A DNA stretch of 64,000 nt from Streptomyces violaceorubidus (GCF_000717995.1 NZ_JODM01000033.1:1-64000), one strand, 5' to 3'; numbered from the stretch's first letter, positions 24,827 to 34,665 are shown. Made by a program: numbers and translations. The notes: generated by a model not told the origin, from the sequence alone.

Positions 24827-25477
24827 TCAGCCTCGGACGGCGATCTCGACTCCGGCCCCGGTGGCCAGTGCCGACAAGGCCGAGAGGTCGGTGACCACCA
24901 GGTCGGCGTCGAGTTCGTCGGCGCGGTGGGTTGTGGCCAACGCCACGGTCCGCATGCCGGCGGCGCGGCCGGCCTGGAGCCCGGCGGGGGCGTCCTCGAA
25001 AACGACGCAGTCGGCCGGGTCGACCCCCAGGGCGCGGGCGCCGACGAGGTAGGGCTCGGGGTCGGGCTTGCCGCGGGTGATGTCGTCGGCCGCCACGAGG
25101 GTCTTGGGGAGGATGCCGACGGCGTCGAGGCGGGCCTCGGCGAGGCGCCGGGTGGCGGAGGTGACGACGGCCCAGCGGTCGGCGGGCAGCGCGTCGAGGA
25201 AGTCGCGGGTGCCGGGCAGCAGGTGCACGCCCCCGTCCGGTACGTCCTCGACCTCCAGCTGCTCGATGCGGGCGACGGCCTCGGGGACCACGTCGGCGGG
25301 GAGCAGGTCGGCGGCTATCTCGGCGGCCGGCCGCCCGTGCAGTTCCACCCGCCCGAACCGCTCGGCGGTGATCCCGTACTCGGCGGCCCACCGCGTCCAG
25401 CAGCGGCGCACGGATGCGAGGGAGGAGACGAGGGTGCCGTCGTTGTCGAACAGGAGGGCCTGTGCGTGGAGCTTCAT
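24827..25477 (-). CDS. HAD-superfamily sugar-phosphate phosphatase
   Basis: This 216-residue haloacid-dehalogenase hydrolase of the beta-phosphoglucomutase/phosphatase branch has motif I LLFDNDGTLVSS (nucleophile Asp at residue 10), motif II VVTSATRRL, motif III lysine in GKPDPEPYLVGARALG, and motif IV VVFEDAPAGLQAGRAAGM. A helical cap lies between motifs I and II. Related enzymes act on hexose or glycerol phosphates, but the substrate is not visible. It diverges from the membrane protein gene at 25538. Confidence 0.88.
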   Translation of the reverse strand: MKLHAQALLFDNDGTLVSSLASVRRCWTRWAAEYGITAERFGRVELHGRPAAEIAADLLPADVVPEAVARIEQLEVEDVPDGGVHLLPGTRDFLDALPADRWAVVTSATRRLAEARLDAVGILPKTLVAADDITRGKPDPEPYLVGARALGVDPADCVVFEDAPAGLQAGRAAGMRTVALATTHRADELDADLVVTDLSALSALATGAGVEIAVRG

Positions 25478-25537
25478 GACCCCGACCCTACGGGGCCGGG
25501 GACGGCGGGCCTTTTCCGCCGTAATAGGCTCGCTGCC

Positions 25538-25897
25538 ATGCTTGACGTCCTGACGCTGGTGACCGGCGTCGCCGCGCTGCTGCTCGCCGCCTGGTGCGGC
25601 TGGGCCGCCTACCGTGACCAGCCGACGAAGGACTGGCACTTCATCGGCATAGCCGTGGTCTCGGCGCTGGCGCTGATCCAGCTGGTGGTCGGCGTCGTGC
25701 AGCTGGCGCGGGGCGAGGAACCGGATCAGGGCACGACGATCTTCGTGGCGTATCTGCTGGGCGCCTTCGCGTGTGTGCCGGCGGCGGGCTTCATGTCGCT
25801 GGCCGAGCGCACCCGCTGGGGCTCGGTGACGGTCGCGGCGGGCGGTGTCGTCCTCGCCGTCCTGGAAGTCCGGCTGTATGACATCTGGGGAGGCTGA
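25538..25897 (+). CDS. Small integral membrane protein
   Basis: The 119-residue protein has four predicted membrane segments (TLVTGVAALLLAAWCGWAAY; FIGIAVVSALALIQLVVGVV; IFVAYLLGAFACVPAAGF; SVTVAAGGVVLAVLEVRLY), with short loops and a polar EEPDQGT between the second and third. It resembles the small Streptomyces family commonly annotated only as integral membrane protein. One base separates its stop from the ATG of the next membrane protein gene, so the pair is one operon and may form one complex. Confidence 0.8.
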   Translation: MLDVLTLVTGVAALLLAAWCGWAAYRDQPTKDWHFIGIAVVSALALIQLVVGVVQLARGEEPDQGTTIFVAYLLGAFACVPAAGFMSLAERTRWGSVTVAAGGVVLAVLEVRLYDIWGG

Positions 25898-25898
25898 G

Positions 25899-26315
25899 AT
25901 GGTGGCCACGCAGGAGAAGCGGACCGGACAGCGGCTGATCGGCGGGCCCGGCATCCTGTTGGTGTGGCTGTACGGCGTGATGGTCGTCGGCGCGGTGTCG
26001 CGGTCCGTGTACCAGATCGCGACCGAGTTCGACCGGGCACCGCTCGCCTACTCGCTGTCAGCTCTCGCGGGCGTGGTCTACGGGTTCATCACCTACACCC
26101 TGGTGCGCGGCGGCGAGAGGGCCCGCAGGGCGGCGCGGGTGTGCTGCGCCGCCGAGTTGGTGGGCGTGCTGACGGTCGGCACCTGGACGCTGGTGGAGCC
26201 GTCGGCCTTCCCCGACGCGACCGTGTGGTCGGACTACGGGATGGGCTACCTCTTCATTCCCGTGCTGCTGCCGCTGTCGGCCCTGTACTGGCTGCGCCGG
26301 GCCCGCACCGCGTAG
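25899..26315 (+). CDS. Integral membrane protein, partner of preceding gene
   Basis: The 138-residue protein has four predicted membrane segments: GILLVWLYGVMVVGAVSRSV, AYSLSALAGVVYGFITYTLV, CAAELVGVLTVGTWTLV, and LFIPVLLPLSALYWLRR at the end. A basic loop (RGGERARRAAR) lies between the second and third. Its start is one base after the previous stop. Function unknown; the two-gene unit is conserved in Streptomyces as far as I recall. Confidence 0.8.
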   Translation: MVATQEKRTGQRLIGGPGILLVWLYGVMVVGAVSRSVYQIATEFDRAPLAYSLSALAGVVYGFITYTLVRGGERARRAARVCCAAELVGVLTVGTWTLVEPSAFPDATVWSDYGMGYLFIPVLLPLSALYWLRRARTA

Positions 26316-26339
26316 CGGCCGTCGGGGCCCGGCGATCGC

Positions 26340-26837
26340 TCAGGCCGTGGTCGCGTACGTCTGCGCCGGCTTCTCCAGGACGATCATGGGTACGCCGTCG
26401 GCGCCCTCGGCGGTCCCCACCCGCTCGTAGCCGACACGCCGGTACAGCCGCAGGTTGCCCTCGCTGCGGTGCCCGGTGTGCAGCCGGAACCGCCTGGCCC
26501 CGCGCTCCTCGACCAGGGCGGACTCGGCGGCCCGCAGCAGCCGGGCCCCGATGCCGTGCCCCTGGAGCCGGGGGTGGACGCAGAGCTTGCCGATGGAGGC
26601 CGCCCCGTCCTCGGTCACCCGCCCCCGCACCGAGCCGACGACCTCGTCGCCGAGCCGCGCCACGAAGACGCAGTCGGCGGCGACCTCTTCGCGCACGGAG
26701 TCCAGGGTTTGGACGAGCGGGTCGATGCGGTAGTTGGCGTACAGCGCCGCCTCGCTCTGGAAGCAGAGGTACTGCAGCCGGAAGATCTGCTCGGTGTCCT
26801 GTTCGGTCGCCGCCGAGATGGTCACGCTCATGCCCAT
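26340..26837 (-). CDS. GNAT N-acetyltransferase
   Basis: This single-domain acetyltransferase of about 165 residues begins MGMSVTISAATEQDTEQIF. The core strand and acetyl-CoA loop are IGKLCVHPRLQGHGIGARLL (R/Q-x-x-G-x-G/A) near residues 90-110, followed by GHRSEGNLRLYRRVGYERVG. The ATG at 26837 has GGGAGG nine bases before it and is preferred to the upstream GTG. Substrate unknown. Confidence 0.85.
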   Translation of the reverse strand: MGMSVTISAATEQDTEQIFRLQYLCFQSEAALYANYRIDPLVQTLDSVREEVAADCVFVARLGDEVVGSVRGRVTEDGAASIGKLCVHPRLQGHGIGARLLRAAESALVEERGARRFRLHTGHRSEGNLRLYRRVGYERVGTAEGADGVPMIVLEKPAQTYATTA

Positions 26838-26894
26838 GTGCGCATGCCTCCCGCTCACCTGATCACCTGTGGTCCCCCACTCCTATCCCCGTCC

Positions 26895-27395
26895 TCACCC
26901 CACCGCAACCTCCGCCGTCAGCAATCGACGCAGACATCCCAGACATCGGGAGCGTTCCGGGCCAAGACTGCCCTGTGACATACCCAACTCCCCCGCGATT
27001 TCCCGGTATGTGAGGTCCCTGGGCGACAACAGCGCCTCCATCAGACGGGGGCAGCGGCCCGGCAGCCGGCGCACGGCCTCGCGCAGGGCGCGCTGCCGTG
27101 CCGCGGCGAGCGCGAGCCGCTCGGGCTCGTGGGCGTACTCGGCGACGCCGGCGGGTTCCCTCCCGTACGGCCGCTCGTTGCGGGCCGCGCGGCGGGTGCG
27201 GCGGGCCTCGGTGCGGACGGCGCCGCGCAGCCAGCGGTGCGGATCGGGGGGCGGGCCCTCGGACGCCAGGCGTTCCAGCAGGCGCAGCCAGACGGCCTGT
27301 TCGAGATCGCCGGGCTCGGTTCCGCACGCATATGCCTCGGCCGAGGCCTCGGCGGTGAGCAGGGGGCGCAGGGAGGTGAGCAGGTCGTGCGTCAT
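26895..27395 (-). CDS. ECF-like RNA polymerase sigma factor
   Basis: The 166-residue protein looks like a small, divergent extracytoplasmic-function sigma factor. Residues about 25-75 (DLEQAVWLRLLERLASEG, WLRGAVRTEARRTRRAARNE) correspond to region 2, with a strongly basic DNA-binding part. Residues about 105-160 (ALREAVRRLPGRCPRLMEAL, TYREIAGELGMSQGSLGPER) match the region 4 helix-turn-helix. No anti-sigma factor is adjacent. Its position beside the secreted phosphodiesterase glpQ, on the same strand but behind a terminator, does not establish a link. Confidence 0.8.
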   Translation of the reverse strand: MTHDLLTSLRPLLTAEASAEAYACGTEPGDLEQAVWLRLLERLASEGPPPDPHRWLRGAVRTEARRTRRAARNERPYGREPAGVAEYAHEPERLALAAARQRALREAVRRLPGRCPRLMEALLSPRDLTYREIAGELGMSQGSLGPERSRCLGCLRRLLTAEVAVG

Positions 27396-27409
27396 ATGCG
27401 GGTCGACGC

Positions 27410-27441
27410 GGCCGTCCGGGCGGCGGGTTGCCCGGACGGCC
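27410..27441 (-). terminator. Terminator after glpQ
   Basis: A perfect 12-bp stem (GGCCGTCCGGGC and complement) with an eight-base loop begins 29 bases beyond the glpQ stop and just before the sigma factor gene. Confidence 0.75.
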
Positions 27442-27469
27442 GAAGCTCACCCCAACCGGGAGTGTGCGC

Positions 27470-28648
27470 TCAGCCGTTGACGAAGTCCTCGCGGGCCAGC
27501 ACACCCGTGTCCGGGTTGTCGGTGAAGATGCCGTCGATACCGGTGGCGAAGTACGTCCGGAACGCGCCGAAGACATCGCCGTAGGCGTCGGGGTCGCTGC
27601 CCGTGCGGAAGTCCGCGGGAAGGAAGGGGTTCTCGTTGCGCATGGTGTACGGGTGCAGGATCAGGCCCGCTCGGTGCGCGTCGCGGACGAGTGTCGTCGG
27701 CTCGGTGAGCCGCCCGGCGGAGTCCTTCGGGATGATCAGGTCCAGGGTGGGGCCGATGCCCTCGGCGTAGGAGGCGATCTCCTTGAGGCCCTTGGGCGTG
27801 ACGAGGTCCGCCGTGGTGCGCGGGTCGCCGGTCTCGACGAAGTCCCAGGGGCGGCTGGTCGCGCCGGACAGCAGGACGGCCAGCGGGTTGCCGACCAGCT
27901 TGTTCATCCGCTGGATGCTGGTGGGCTCGAAGGACTGGATGATCACGGGCGAGTTCCTGCGGTCCTTGCCGTACCTGCGCAGCAGCCGTGCCAGGCGTTC
28001 CTCCGTGCCCAGGCCGAGCTTGCGGAAGTAGGTGGGGTGCTTGAGCTCGGGGTAGATCCAGACCTGCCTGCCGCGCCTGCGGGTCTGCTCGTCCTGCCAG
28101 CGCAGCACCTCCTCGAAGGTGGGGATCTCCCAGCGGCCGTCGTAGAGGGTGTTGTGCGGGCGGTTGGCCGGGATGCGTTCGGTGGCGCGGAGCGTCTTCA
28201 GCTCGGCGAGCGTGAAGTCCTCGGTGAACCAGCCGGTGGTGGACACCCCGTCGAGCAGCTTGGTGCTCTTGCGGTCGGCGAACTCCGGGTGGTCGGAGAC
28301 GTCCGTGGTGCCGCCGATCTCCGGCTCGTGCCGGCAGACGAGGTGACCGTCCTTCGTGGGGACCAGGTCACCGGCCTCGACGATGTCGGCGCCCATGTCG
28401 AGGGCCAGCTCGTAGGAGCCGAAGGTGTGCTCGGGGCGGTAGCCGCTGGCGCCGCGGTGACCGATGACGGTCGGGACGGGCAGGCTCTCGACCCCGCCGC
28501 CGTGGCCGCCTCCGTGCCGGGCGCCGGCGGCTTTGGCCGTGCCGGGCAGGCCGAGTACCGCCCCGCCCGCGCCGAGCACCGCCGCGCACAGGAGCGCCCG
28601 CCGTGCGGTGCCGCCGCCCGACTGCTCGTTCGACTCCTGTGTTCCCAT
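27470..28648 (-). CDS. glpQ: Secreted glycerophosphodiester phosphodiesterase
   Basis: The 392-residue exported enzyme releases glycerol-3-phosphate from glycerophosphodiesters. A twin-arginine-like signal (TARRALLCAAVLGAGGAVLG, cleavage after TAKA) fills residues 14-41. The GDPD core follows: VIGHRGASGYRPEHTFGSYE, DLVPTKDGHLVCRHEPEIGG, WIYPELKHPTYF and IQSFEPTSIQRM, with the HRGA catalytic histidine near residue 64. The length and the inserted region match the bacterial GlpQ type. In S. coelicolor such genes respond to phosphate through PhoP; one GTTCACC core lies far upstream at 28984-28990 (minus strand), too isolated to call a PHO box. Confidence 0.92.
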   Translation of the reverse strand: MGTQESNEQSGGGTARRALLCAAVLGAGGAVLGLPGTAKAAGARHGGGHGGGVESLPVPTVIGHRGASGYRPEHTFGSYELALDMGADIVEAGDLVPTKDGHLVCRHEPEIGGTTDVSDHPEFADRKSTKLLDGVSTTGWFTEDFTLAELKTLRATERIPANRPHNTLYDGRWEIPTFEEVLRWQDEQTRRRGRQVWIYPELKHPTYFRKLGLGTEERLARLLRRYGKDRRNSPVIIQSFEPTSIQRMNKLVGNPLAVLLSGATSRPWDFVETGDPRTTADLVTPKGLKEIASYAEGIGPTLDLIIPKDSAGRLTEPTTLVRDAHRAGLILHPYTMRNENPFLPADFRTGSDPDAYGDVFGAFRTYFATGIDGIFTDNPDTGVLAREDFVNG

Positions 28649-29103
28649 GGGGCTCTCCTGCCGTTGACCGTCCGGTGCGGGCCGATCGTAGGGGCGCGTA
28701 CATGACGAGCGGGAGACCCCGGCCGGAACACGCGGGTGCGCGCAGATGTCGTGTGGGGCGGACGGCTGACGCGCCGTCGGCTTGGCGGCGAGCTCGCGGG
28801 GTAGGCGAAGGGCAGGGGCTCGGTGGCGGCATCCGGGCGGCGCGCCTCACCCGGTGCGCGGGCCGCATGTGCTTCGATCCGGGCCGTGGCCGCACCGTGG
28901 AGCCCGGACGCCGGTCCTCGCGGGCGCGACCTGCCTCACATCCGCGTGCGGGCGTTACCTCCGCGCAACGCCCACACACCGCAGGTGAACACGCGTCAAC
29001 GGCGTGTAAGACCCGCGTGACCCGAGGTGCGTGACCCCCCGGGCCGCGAGTAATGTCCTCACCTGCACAGACTCATACCGTATCCCCGACACCGGAGGGC
29101 CCG
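28649..29103. other. Intergenic region between glpQ and the acyltransferase gene
   Basis: These 455 bases between divergent genes hold no convincing coding frame. A CATACCGTAT stretch at 29073-29082 may include the -10 box of the acyltransferase. An isolated GTTCACC is present on the minus strand at 28984-28990. Confidence 0.4.
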
Positions 29104-29775
29104 TTGTCCCGCTTCGTGTTCATCAAGGCAATGCTCGGTCCGATCATGCGCCTGATGTTCCGCACACGGGTGGAGGGTGTGGAGAACATCCCGGGCGACG
29201 GTCCGGTGATCCTGGCCGGCAATCACCTCACCTTCATCGACTCGATGATCCTGCCGCTGGTCTGCGACCGTCAGGTCTTCTTCATCGGCAAGGACGAGTA
29301 CGTCACGGGCAAGGGCTTCAAGGGCCGGCTGATGGCCTGGTTCTTCACCGGCGTCGGCATGATCCCGGTCGACCGCGACGGCGGCCGGGGCGGTGTCGCG
29401 GCGCTGATGACCGGGCGGCGGGTGCTGGACGAGGGCCGGGTCTTCGGCATCTACCCGGAGGGCACCCGCTCCCCCGACGGCCGCCTCTACCGTGGCCGCA
29501 CCGGTATCGCCCGGCTGACCCTGATGACCGGCGCCCCGGTGGTCCCGTTCGCCATGATCGGCACCGACAAGCTCCAGCCGGGCGGTGCGGGCCTGCCCCG
29601 GCCGGGCAGGGTGACGGTCCGCTTCGGCGAGGCGATGGAGTTCTCCCGCTACGAGGGCATGGACCGCGACCGCTACGTCCTGCGGGCGGTGACCGACTCC
29701 GTGATGACGGAGGTCATGCGGCTGTCCGGCCAGGAGTACGTGGACATCTACGCGAGCAAGGCGAAGGCGGCGTAG
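29104..29775 (+). CDS. plsC: 1-acylglycerol-3-phosphate acyltransferase (PlsC family)
   Basis: The 223-residue membrane-associated enzyme transfers a fatty acyl group to lysophosphatidate in phospholipid synthesis. It has the acyltransferase motifs NHLTFID (catalytic His-Asp), the GVGMIPVDRDGGRGG region, IYPEGTRSPDGRLYRG and VVPFAMIG. I chose the TTG at 29104 (MSRFVFIKAMLGPIM) because GGAGGG lies four bases before it; an ATG at 29053 extends the frame by 17 residues but has no ribosome site. Several paralogues exist in streptomycetes, so specificity is uncertain. Confidence 0.88.
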   Translation: MSRFVFIKAMLGPIMRLMFRTRVEGVENIPGDGPVILAGNHLTFIDSMILPLVCDRQVFFIGKDEYVTGKGFKGRLMAWFFTGVGMIPVDRDGGRGGVAALMTGRRVLDEGRVFGIYPEGTRSPDGRLYRGRTGIARLTLMTGAPVVPFAMIGTDKLQPGGAGLPRPGRVTVRFGEAMEFSRYEGMDRDRYVLRAVTDSVMTEVMRLSGQEYVDIYASKAKAA

Positions 29776-29793
29776 CGCCGCACACCCGACCGC

Positions 29794-29834
29794 GCGAGAC
29801 GGCGGACCGCCCGGTGGGCGGTCCGCCGTCTCGC
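29794..29834. terminator. Bidirectional terminator between plsC and efflux pump
   Basis: A perfect 19-bp stem (GCGAGACGGCGGACCGCCC and complement) with a three-base loop begins 18 bases after the acyltransferase stop and ends 30 bases before the convergent transporter gene. Confidence 0.9.
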
Positions 29835-29864
29835 GTTCCCGTGCCGCGTCGCCGCGCCGTGCGG

Positions 29865-31397
29865 CTACGGGTGTTCCACCCCGTCCTCCAGGCGCTGGCC
29901 GCGCAGCAGGTACCAGGACGCCGCGGCGGCGGCAAGCAGCACGGCGGCGCCGACACCCGCCGCGAGGGTCAGACCGTCGACGAAGGCCTGACGGGCGGAG
30001 TCGAGGAGCGCCGCGCCGGTGGGCGCCGGGAGTTGGGCTGCGGCCTCGACCGCGCCGCCCAGTGACTCGTGGGCGGCGGCCGGGGTGCCCGCGGGGCCGG
30101 TGAAGTCGCGGTAGACACCGGTCACGATGGAGCCGAGCACCGCGATGCCGAGGGCGGCGCCGAGTTCGTACGCCGTCTCGGAGACCGCGGACGCGGCGCC
30201 CGCCTGTTCCCCGGGCACGCTGGAGAGGATCACGTCGGCGGTGACGGTGAAGGCGAAGCCCGCGCCGAGGCCGACGACGAGGAGGGCCGCGCCGAGCAGC
30301 GGATAGCCGGTGTCCTGGCCGATGACCGTCAGCGCGGCGAGCGCCAGACCGACGGCGGCGAGCCCGCCGGAGACCACGGCGCGGACCGAGAAGCGCCGGG
30401 CCGCGCGGCCCGCGATCAGACCGGCCACCACGGCGCCGACGGCGGCGGGCAGTTCGGCCAGGCCCGCCTCGAAGGGCCGCCTGCCCTGGACGAGTTGCAG
30501 GTACTGGGAGAGGAAGAACACCAGCCCCGACAGGCCCAGGATGGTCAGCAGGTCGGCCAGGACGGCGCCGCTGAAGCCGCGGTTGCGGAACAGGCGCATG
30601 TCGAGCAGCGGGAGCGGCATGGTCAGCTGGCGGCGGACGAAGCCGTAGAGCGCGGCGGCGCCCAGCAGGCCCGCGGCGAGCGTGGCCCAGGCGAATCCGT
30701 GGGCGGCGGTCTCCTTGACCGCGTACACGACGCCGACCATGCCGATCAGCGACAGGGCGACGCTGGCCAGGTCCCAGGGACCCGGGTTCGGGTTGCGGGA
30801 CTCGGGCAGCAGCTTGACGCCGACGACGACCAGGACGGCCATCACGGGCAGGTTGATCAGGAAGACCGAGCCCCACCAGAAGTGCTCCAGCAGGAACCCC
30901 CCGACGACCGGACCGACCGCCGCACCGGCGGAGGCGGCCGCGCCCCAGATGCCGACGGCGAGGCTGCGTTCGCGCGGGTCGTGGAAGAGGTTGCGGATCA
31001 GGGCGAGGGTGGCGGGCATCAGGGTGGCGCCCGCGACGCCGAGCAGGGCCCGGGCGAGGATCATCACCTCGGGGGTGTGCGCGTAGGCGTTGAGGACGGA
31101 GATCGCGCCGAACGCGGTGGCGCCGACGAGCAGGATCCGTTTGCGTCCGATGCGGTCGCCGAGGCTGCCCATGGAGACGAGCAGGCCGGCGATGACGAAG
31201 GAGTAGACGTCGCCGATCCAGAGCAGCTGGGTGCCGGAGGGTGCGAGGTCCTCACTGATGTAGGGAGTCGCGAGACCGAGGACGGTCGCGTCGACGGCCA
31301 CCAGCAGCACGGCCAGCACCAGGACGGACAGCGCCAGCCAGCGGCCGGGGCGCTTCACCGCCTCGGTCGGGTGGGCCGGCTGCAGGGTGCGGGTCAT
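29865..31397 (-). CDS. MFS drug exporter, DHA2 (QacA/EmrB) family
   Basis: This 510-residue transporter with 14 predicted membrane segments probably exports a toxic compound in exchange for protons. Motif A is GSLGDRIGRKRILLVG near residue 80; motif C is the GAAASAGAAVGPVVGGFLLE stretch near 155-175; D/A motif residues VDATVLGLATPYI lie in the first segment (motif D1). GGAGAGAGGAACC precedes the ATG, which overlaps the stop of the tetR gene (ATGA), so both form one operon controlled by that regulator. The compound is unknown. Confidence 0.92.
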   Translation of the reverse strand: MTRTLQPAHPTEAVKRPGRWLALSVLVLAVLLVAVDATVLGLATPYISEDLAPSGTQLLWIGDVYSFVIAGLLVSMGSLGDRIGRKRILLVGATAFGAISVLNAYAHTPEVMILARALLGVAGATLMPATLALIRNLFHDPRERSLAVGIWGAAASAGAAVGPVVGGFLLEHFWWGSVFLINLPVMAVLVVVGVKLLPESRNPNPGPWDLASVALSLIGMVGVVYAVKETAAHGFAWATLAAGLLGAAALYGFVRRQLTMPLPLLDMRLFRNRGFSGAVLADLLTILGLSGLVFFLSQYLQLVQGRRPFEAGLAELPAAVGAVVAGLIAGRAARRFSVRAVVSGGLAAVGLALAALTVIGQDTGYPLLGAALLVVGLGAGFAFTVTADVILSSVPGEQAGAASAVSETAYELGAALGIAVLGSIVTGVYRDFTGPAGTPAAAHESLGGAVEAAAQLPAPTGAALLDSARQAFVDGLTLAAGVGAAVLLAAAAASWYLLRGQRLEDGVEHP

Positions 31398-31945
31398 GGT
31401 TCCTCTCTCCGGAGCGCGCCGCCGAGCAGCAGCTCGACGATCATGTGGGTGAAGTCGTTGCGGGCCACGCGGCCCTCGGCCACCGCCCAGGCGCCGGAGG
31501 CCAGCAGGCCGTACAGCGCCTCGGTGAGCCAGGCGGGCGTGAGGTCGATGCGGAACTCGCCGCTCTCCTGGCCCCTGCGGAACAGCTCGGTGAGCCCGGC
31601 GTCGATGCGGGCCCAGCCCTCGTTCTGCTCCTCGCCCTCGAACAGCTGGTTCTCGGTGTAGAGGAAGGCGAGCAGACCGGCGGAGGGCTCCATCGCGCGG
31701 ACCAGCCGGCGCACCGCTTCGGCCGCCGGGCCCTCGTCGGTCCGGGCCGCCGCGAGGGCGGCCTCGCACTCGGCGATGCCGAGCGACTCCAGGGCGCGGA
31801 CGAGGGCGTCGCGCCCGGCGAAGTGCCGGTGCAGGGTGGCCCGGCTGAGTCCGGCGGCCCTGGCGACCTCGTCCATGGTCGCGGTGGATTTCCGGGTCAG
31901 CAGGATTGCGGCGCTGCGCAGTACCTGTTCACGATCGACAGCCAT
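31394..31945 (-). CDS. TetR-family repressor of the adjacent efflux pump
   Basis: The 183-residue regulator has an N-terminal helix-turn-helix (TMDEVARAAGLSRATLHRHFAGRDALV, residues about 24-50) and a C-terminal ligand domain with an aromatic/Glu-rich pocket (FLYTENQLFEGEEQNEGWA). The start was set at MAVDREQVLRS, since the upstream extension overlaps the operator. The gene is the first of a tetR-transporter operon, with a clear inverted repeat 19 bases upstream; autoregulation lifted by the pump's substrate is the expected scheme. Confidence 0.92.
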   Translation of the reverse strand: MAVDREQVLRSAAILLTRKSTATMDEVARAAGLSRATLHRHFAGRDALVRALESLGIAECEAALAAARTDEGPAAEAVRRLVRAMEPSAGLLAFLYTENQLFEGEEQNEGWARIDAGLTELFRRGQESGEFRIDLTPAWLTEALYGLLASGAWAVAEGRVARNDFTHMIVELLLGGALRREEP

Positions 31946-31963
31946 GAGACAACGATAACCCAC

Positions 31964-31983
31964 ATGAGACATTCTTGTCTCAT
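31964..31983. promoter_or_regulatory. TetR operator
   Basis: A perfect inverted repeat ATGAGACA-TTCT-TGTCTCAT lies 19 bases upstream of the tetR start. A further half-site ATGAGACA occurs at 31944-31951, on the start codon itself. Confidence 0.85.
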
Positions 31984-32041
31984 GCCGGGCATGCGTGACT
32001 CAGCCCTCGGGGCGGTCACGGGGTCCAGCGGGGGCGGCGGC

Positions 32042-33013
32042 TCAGTGCCAGGGCAACTGCCCGCGGTGCTCCCAGTAGGCGTGCGGGTCCTCGGCGAGCG
32101 CGCCGAGGCGCGCCACCTGGTCGTCGTCGAGGTCGACCACGGCGGCGTGCAGATTGGAGCCGAGCTGGTTGACCGTCGCCGCGCCGGACAGCACGACACC
32201 GGCCCAGGGCTGCCGCAGGACCAGGGCGAGGGCGACCGCGTCGCAGCCCAGGGCCGTCTCCTCGGCGACGGCCTTCAGGACGTGGGGGGCGTGCGGCTCC
32301 GCGAGGCGGCCGTTGGCCATGCCCTCCTTCACGATCACCGTGAGCCCGGCCTCGTGCGCCTCGGCCAGCGCGGGTCCGGCGGAGGTCTCCAGCGCGTTGT
32401 ACGTCGACTGGACGGTACGGAAGAGGGGCTCGCCGTCGACGGTCACGGCGAGCGCGGCGCGGATGGTCTCGGCCTGGGCGGGGCCGCTGGTGGAGAAGCC
32501 GACGGTGCTGCCCTGCGCGGCGGCCTCGGCCAGCCTGTCGTGCAGTTCCTTGTCGGTGAGGGCGGGGCTGTCCGGGGTGAGCGAGTGGATCTGGTACAGG
32601 TCGAGCCGGTCGCCGAGCAGGGCGTCGGTCTCGGCGCGCTGGCGCTCGTAGGTGGCGACGCCGTGGTCCTTGACCTCGTGCTTCTCGGCGTCGGTGGACC
32701 AGTCGGCGGTGTAGGTGTAGCCCCACTTGCTGCCGACGACCACGTCGTCGACGTCCGGGCGGTCCCGGAGCCAGCCGGCCAGGAACTCCTCCGAACGGCC
32801 GTAGGAGCGGGCCGCGTCGAAGTAGCGCACGCCCTGGGCGTAGGCGGCGTCGAGGAGGTCGTGGGTGCGTTCGCGCAGCGCCTCGACGGAGCGGTCCGCT
32901 CCGAGGTCGCGGTCGCGGCCGAGGTTGATGTAGCCGGGGCGGCCCACGGCGGCGAGACCCAGTCCGATGTGGCAGGTGGGGGTGGTCGCCGCGGCCAGGC
33001 GGGCGAAGGGCAT
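32042..33013 (-). CDS. Aldo/keto reductase
   Basis: The 323-residue NADPH-dependent oxidoreductase has the AKR barrel and catalytic tetrad: Asp and Tyr in GVRYFDAARSYGRSEEFL (about residues 60-77), Lys in VVVGSKWGYTYTADW, His in LYQIHSLTPDSPAL. The cofactor-binding end includes GAATVNQLGSNL. The closest types are the YajO/L-glyceraldehyde reductase-like group, but the substrate is unknown. It is not overlapped with its neighbours; a 16-bp tandem repeat lies directly upstream of its start. Confidence 0.9.
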   Translation of the reverse strand: MPFARLAAATTPTCHIGLGLAAVGRPGYINLGRDRDLGADRSVEALRERTHDLLDAAYAQGVRYFDAARSYGRSEEFLAGWLRDRPDVDDVVVGSKWGYTYTADWSTDAEKHEVKDHGVATYERQRAETDALLGDRLDLYQIHSLTPDSPALTDKELHDRLAEAAAQGSTVGFSTSGPAQAETIRAALAVTVDGEPLFRTVQSTYNALETSAGPALAEAHEAGLTVIVKEGMANGRLAEPHAPHVLKAVAEETALGCDAVALALVLRQPWAGVVLSGAATVNQLGSNLHAAVVDLDDDQVARLGALAEDPHAYWEHRGQLPWH

Positions 33014-33041
33014 CGCGGGCTCCGTTCGGTCGGCTGCTGAA

Positions 33042-33129
33042 GCTGTTGAGCTGCTGGGCTGTTCAGCTGCTGCGCTGCTCAGCTACTGGGCTGCTCAGCT
33101 ACTGAGCTGTTCAGCTGGTGGGCTGTTGA
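33042..33129. repeat. 16-bp tandem repeat, 5.5 copies
   Basis: Consecutive units start at 33042, 33058, 33074, 33090, 33106 and 33122; each is close to GCTGYTCAGCTRCTGG. The array begins 28 bases upstream of the aldo/keto reductase start and ends 51 bases past the argH stop. The AGCT cores make it rich in small inverted repeats. It is non-coding. Confidence 0.9.
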
Positions 33130-33179
33130 CCAACGTAACCGCGATGCCCCTCGGGCACACAGGCTGCCGGCGCCCGCCG

Positions 33180-34619
<1,440 letters not shown>

Positions 34620-34637
34620 TCACCGTACGATCACTGT

Positions 34638-34665
34638 CATGCATGAGTATGCAGAACTCTGCATG
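34638..34665. promoter_or_regulatory. ARG boxes upstream of argH
   Basis: The stretch CATGCATGAGTATGCAG continues as AACTCTGCATG, so three TGCA half-sites are spaced like paired ARG boxes; ATGCAGA-AC-TCTGCAT at 34649-34664 is a perfect inverted repeat. It begins 31 bases upstream of argH and resembles the Streptomyces ArgR consensus. The divergent gene at 34727 may share the region. Confidence 0.75.

Noticed and set aside
28984..28990. PHO box for glpQ
   Set aside because: Only one GTTCACC core is present, without the 11-base direct repeats, and it is over 330 bases from the gene start.
33042..33129. CRISPR array
   Set aside because: The 16-bp units are contiguous with no spacers and no cas genes are nearby.
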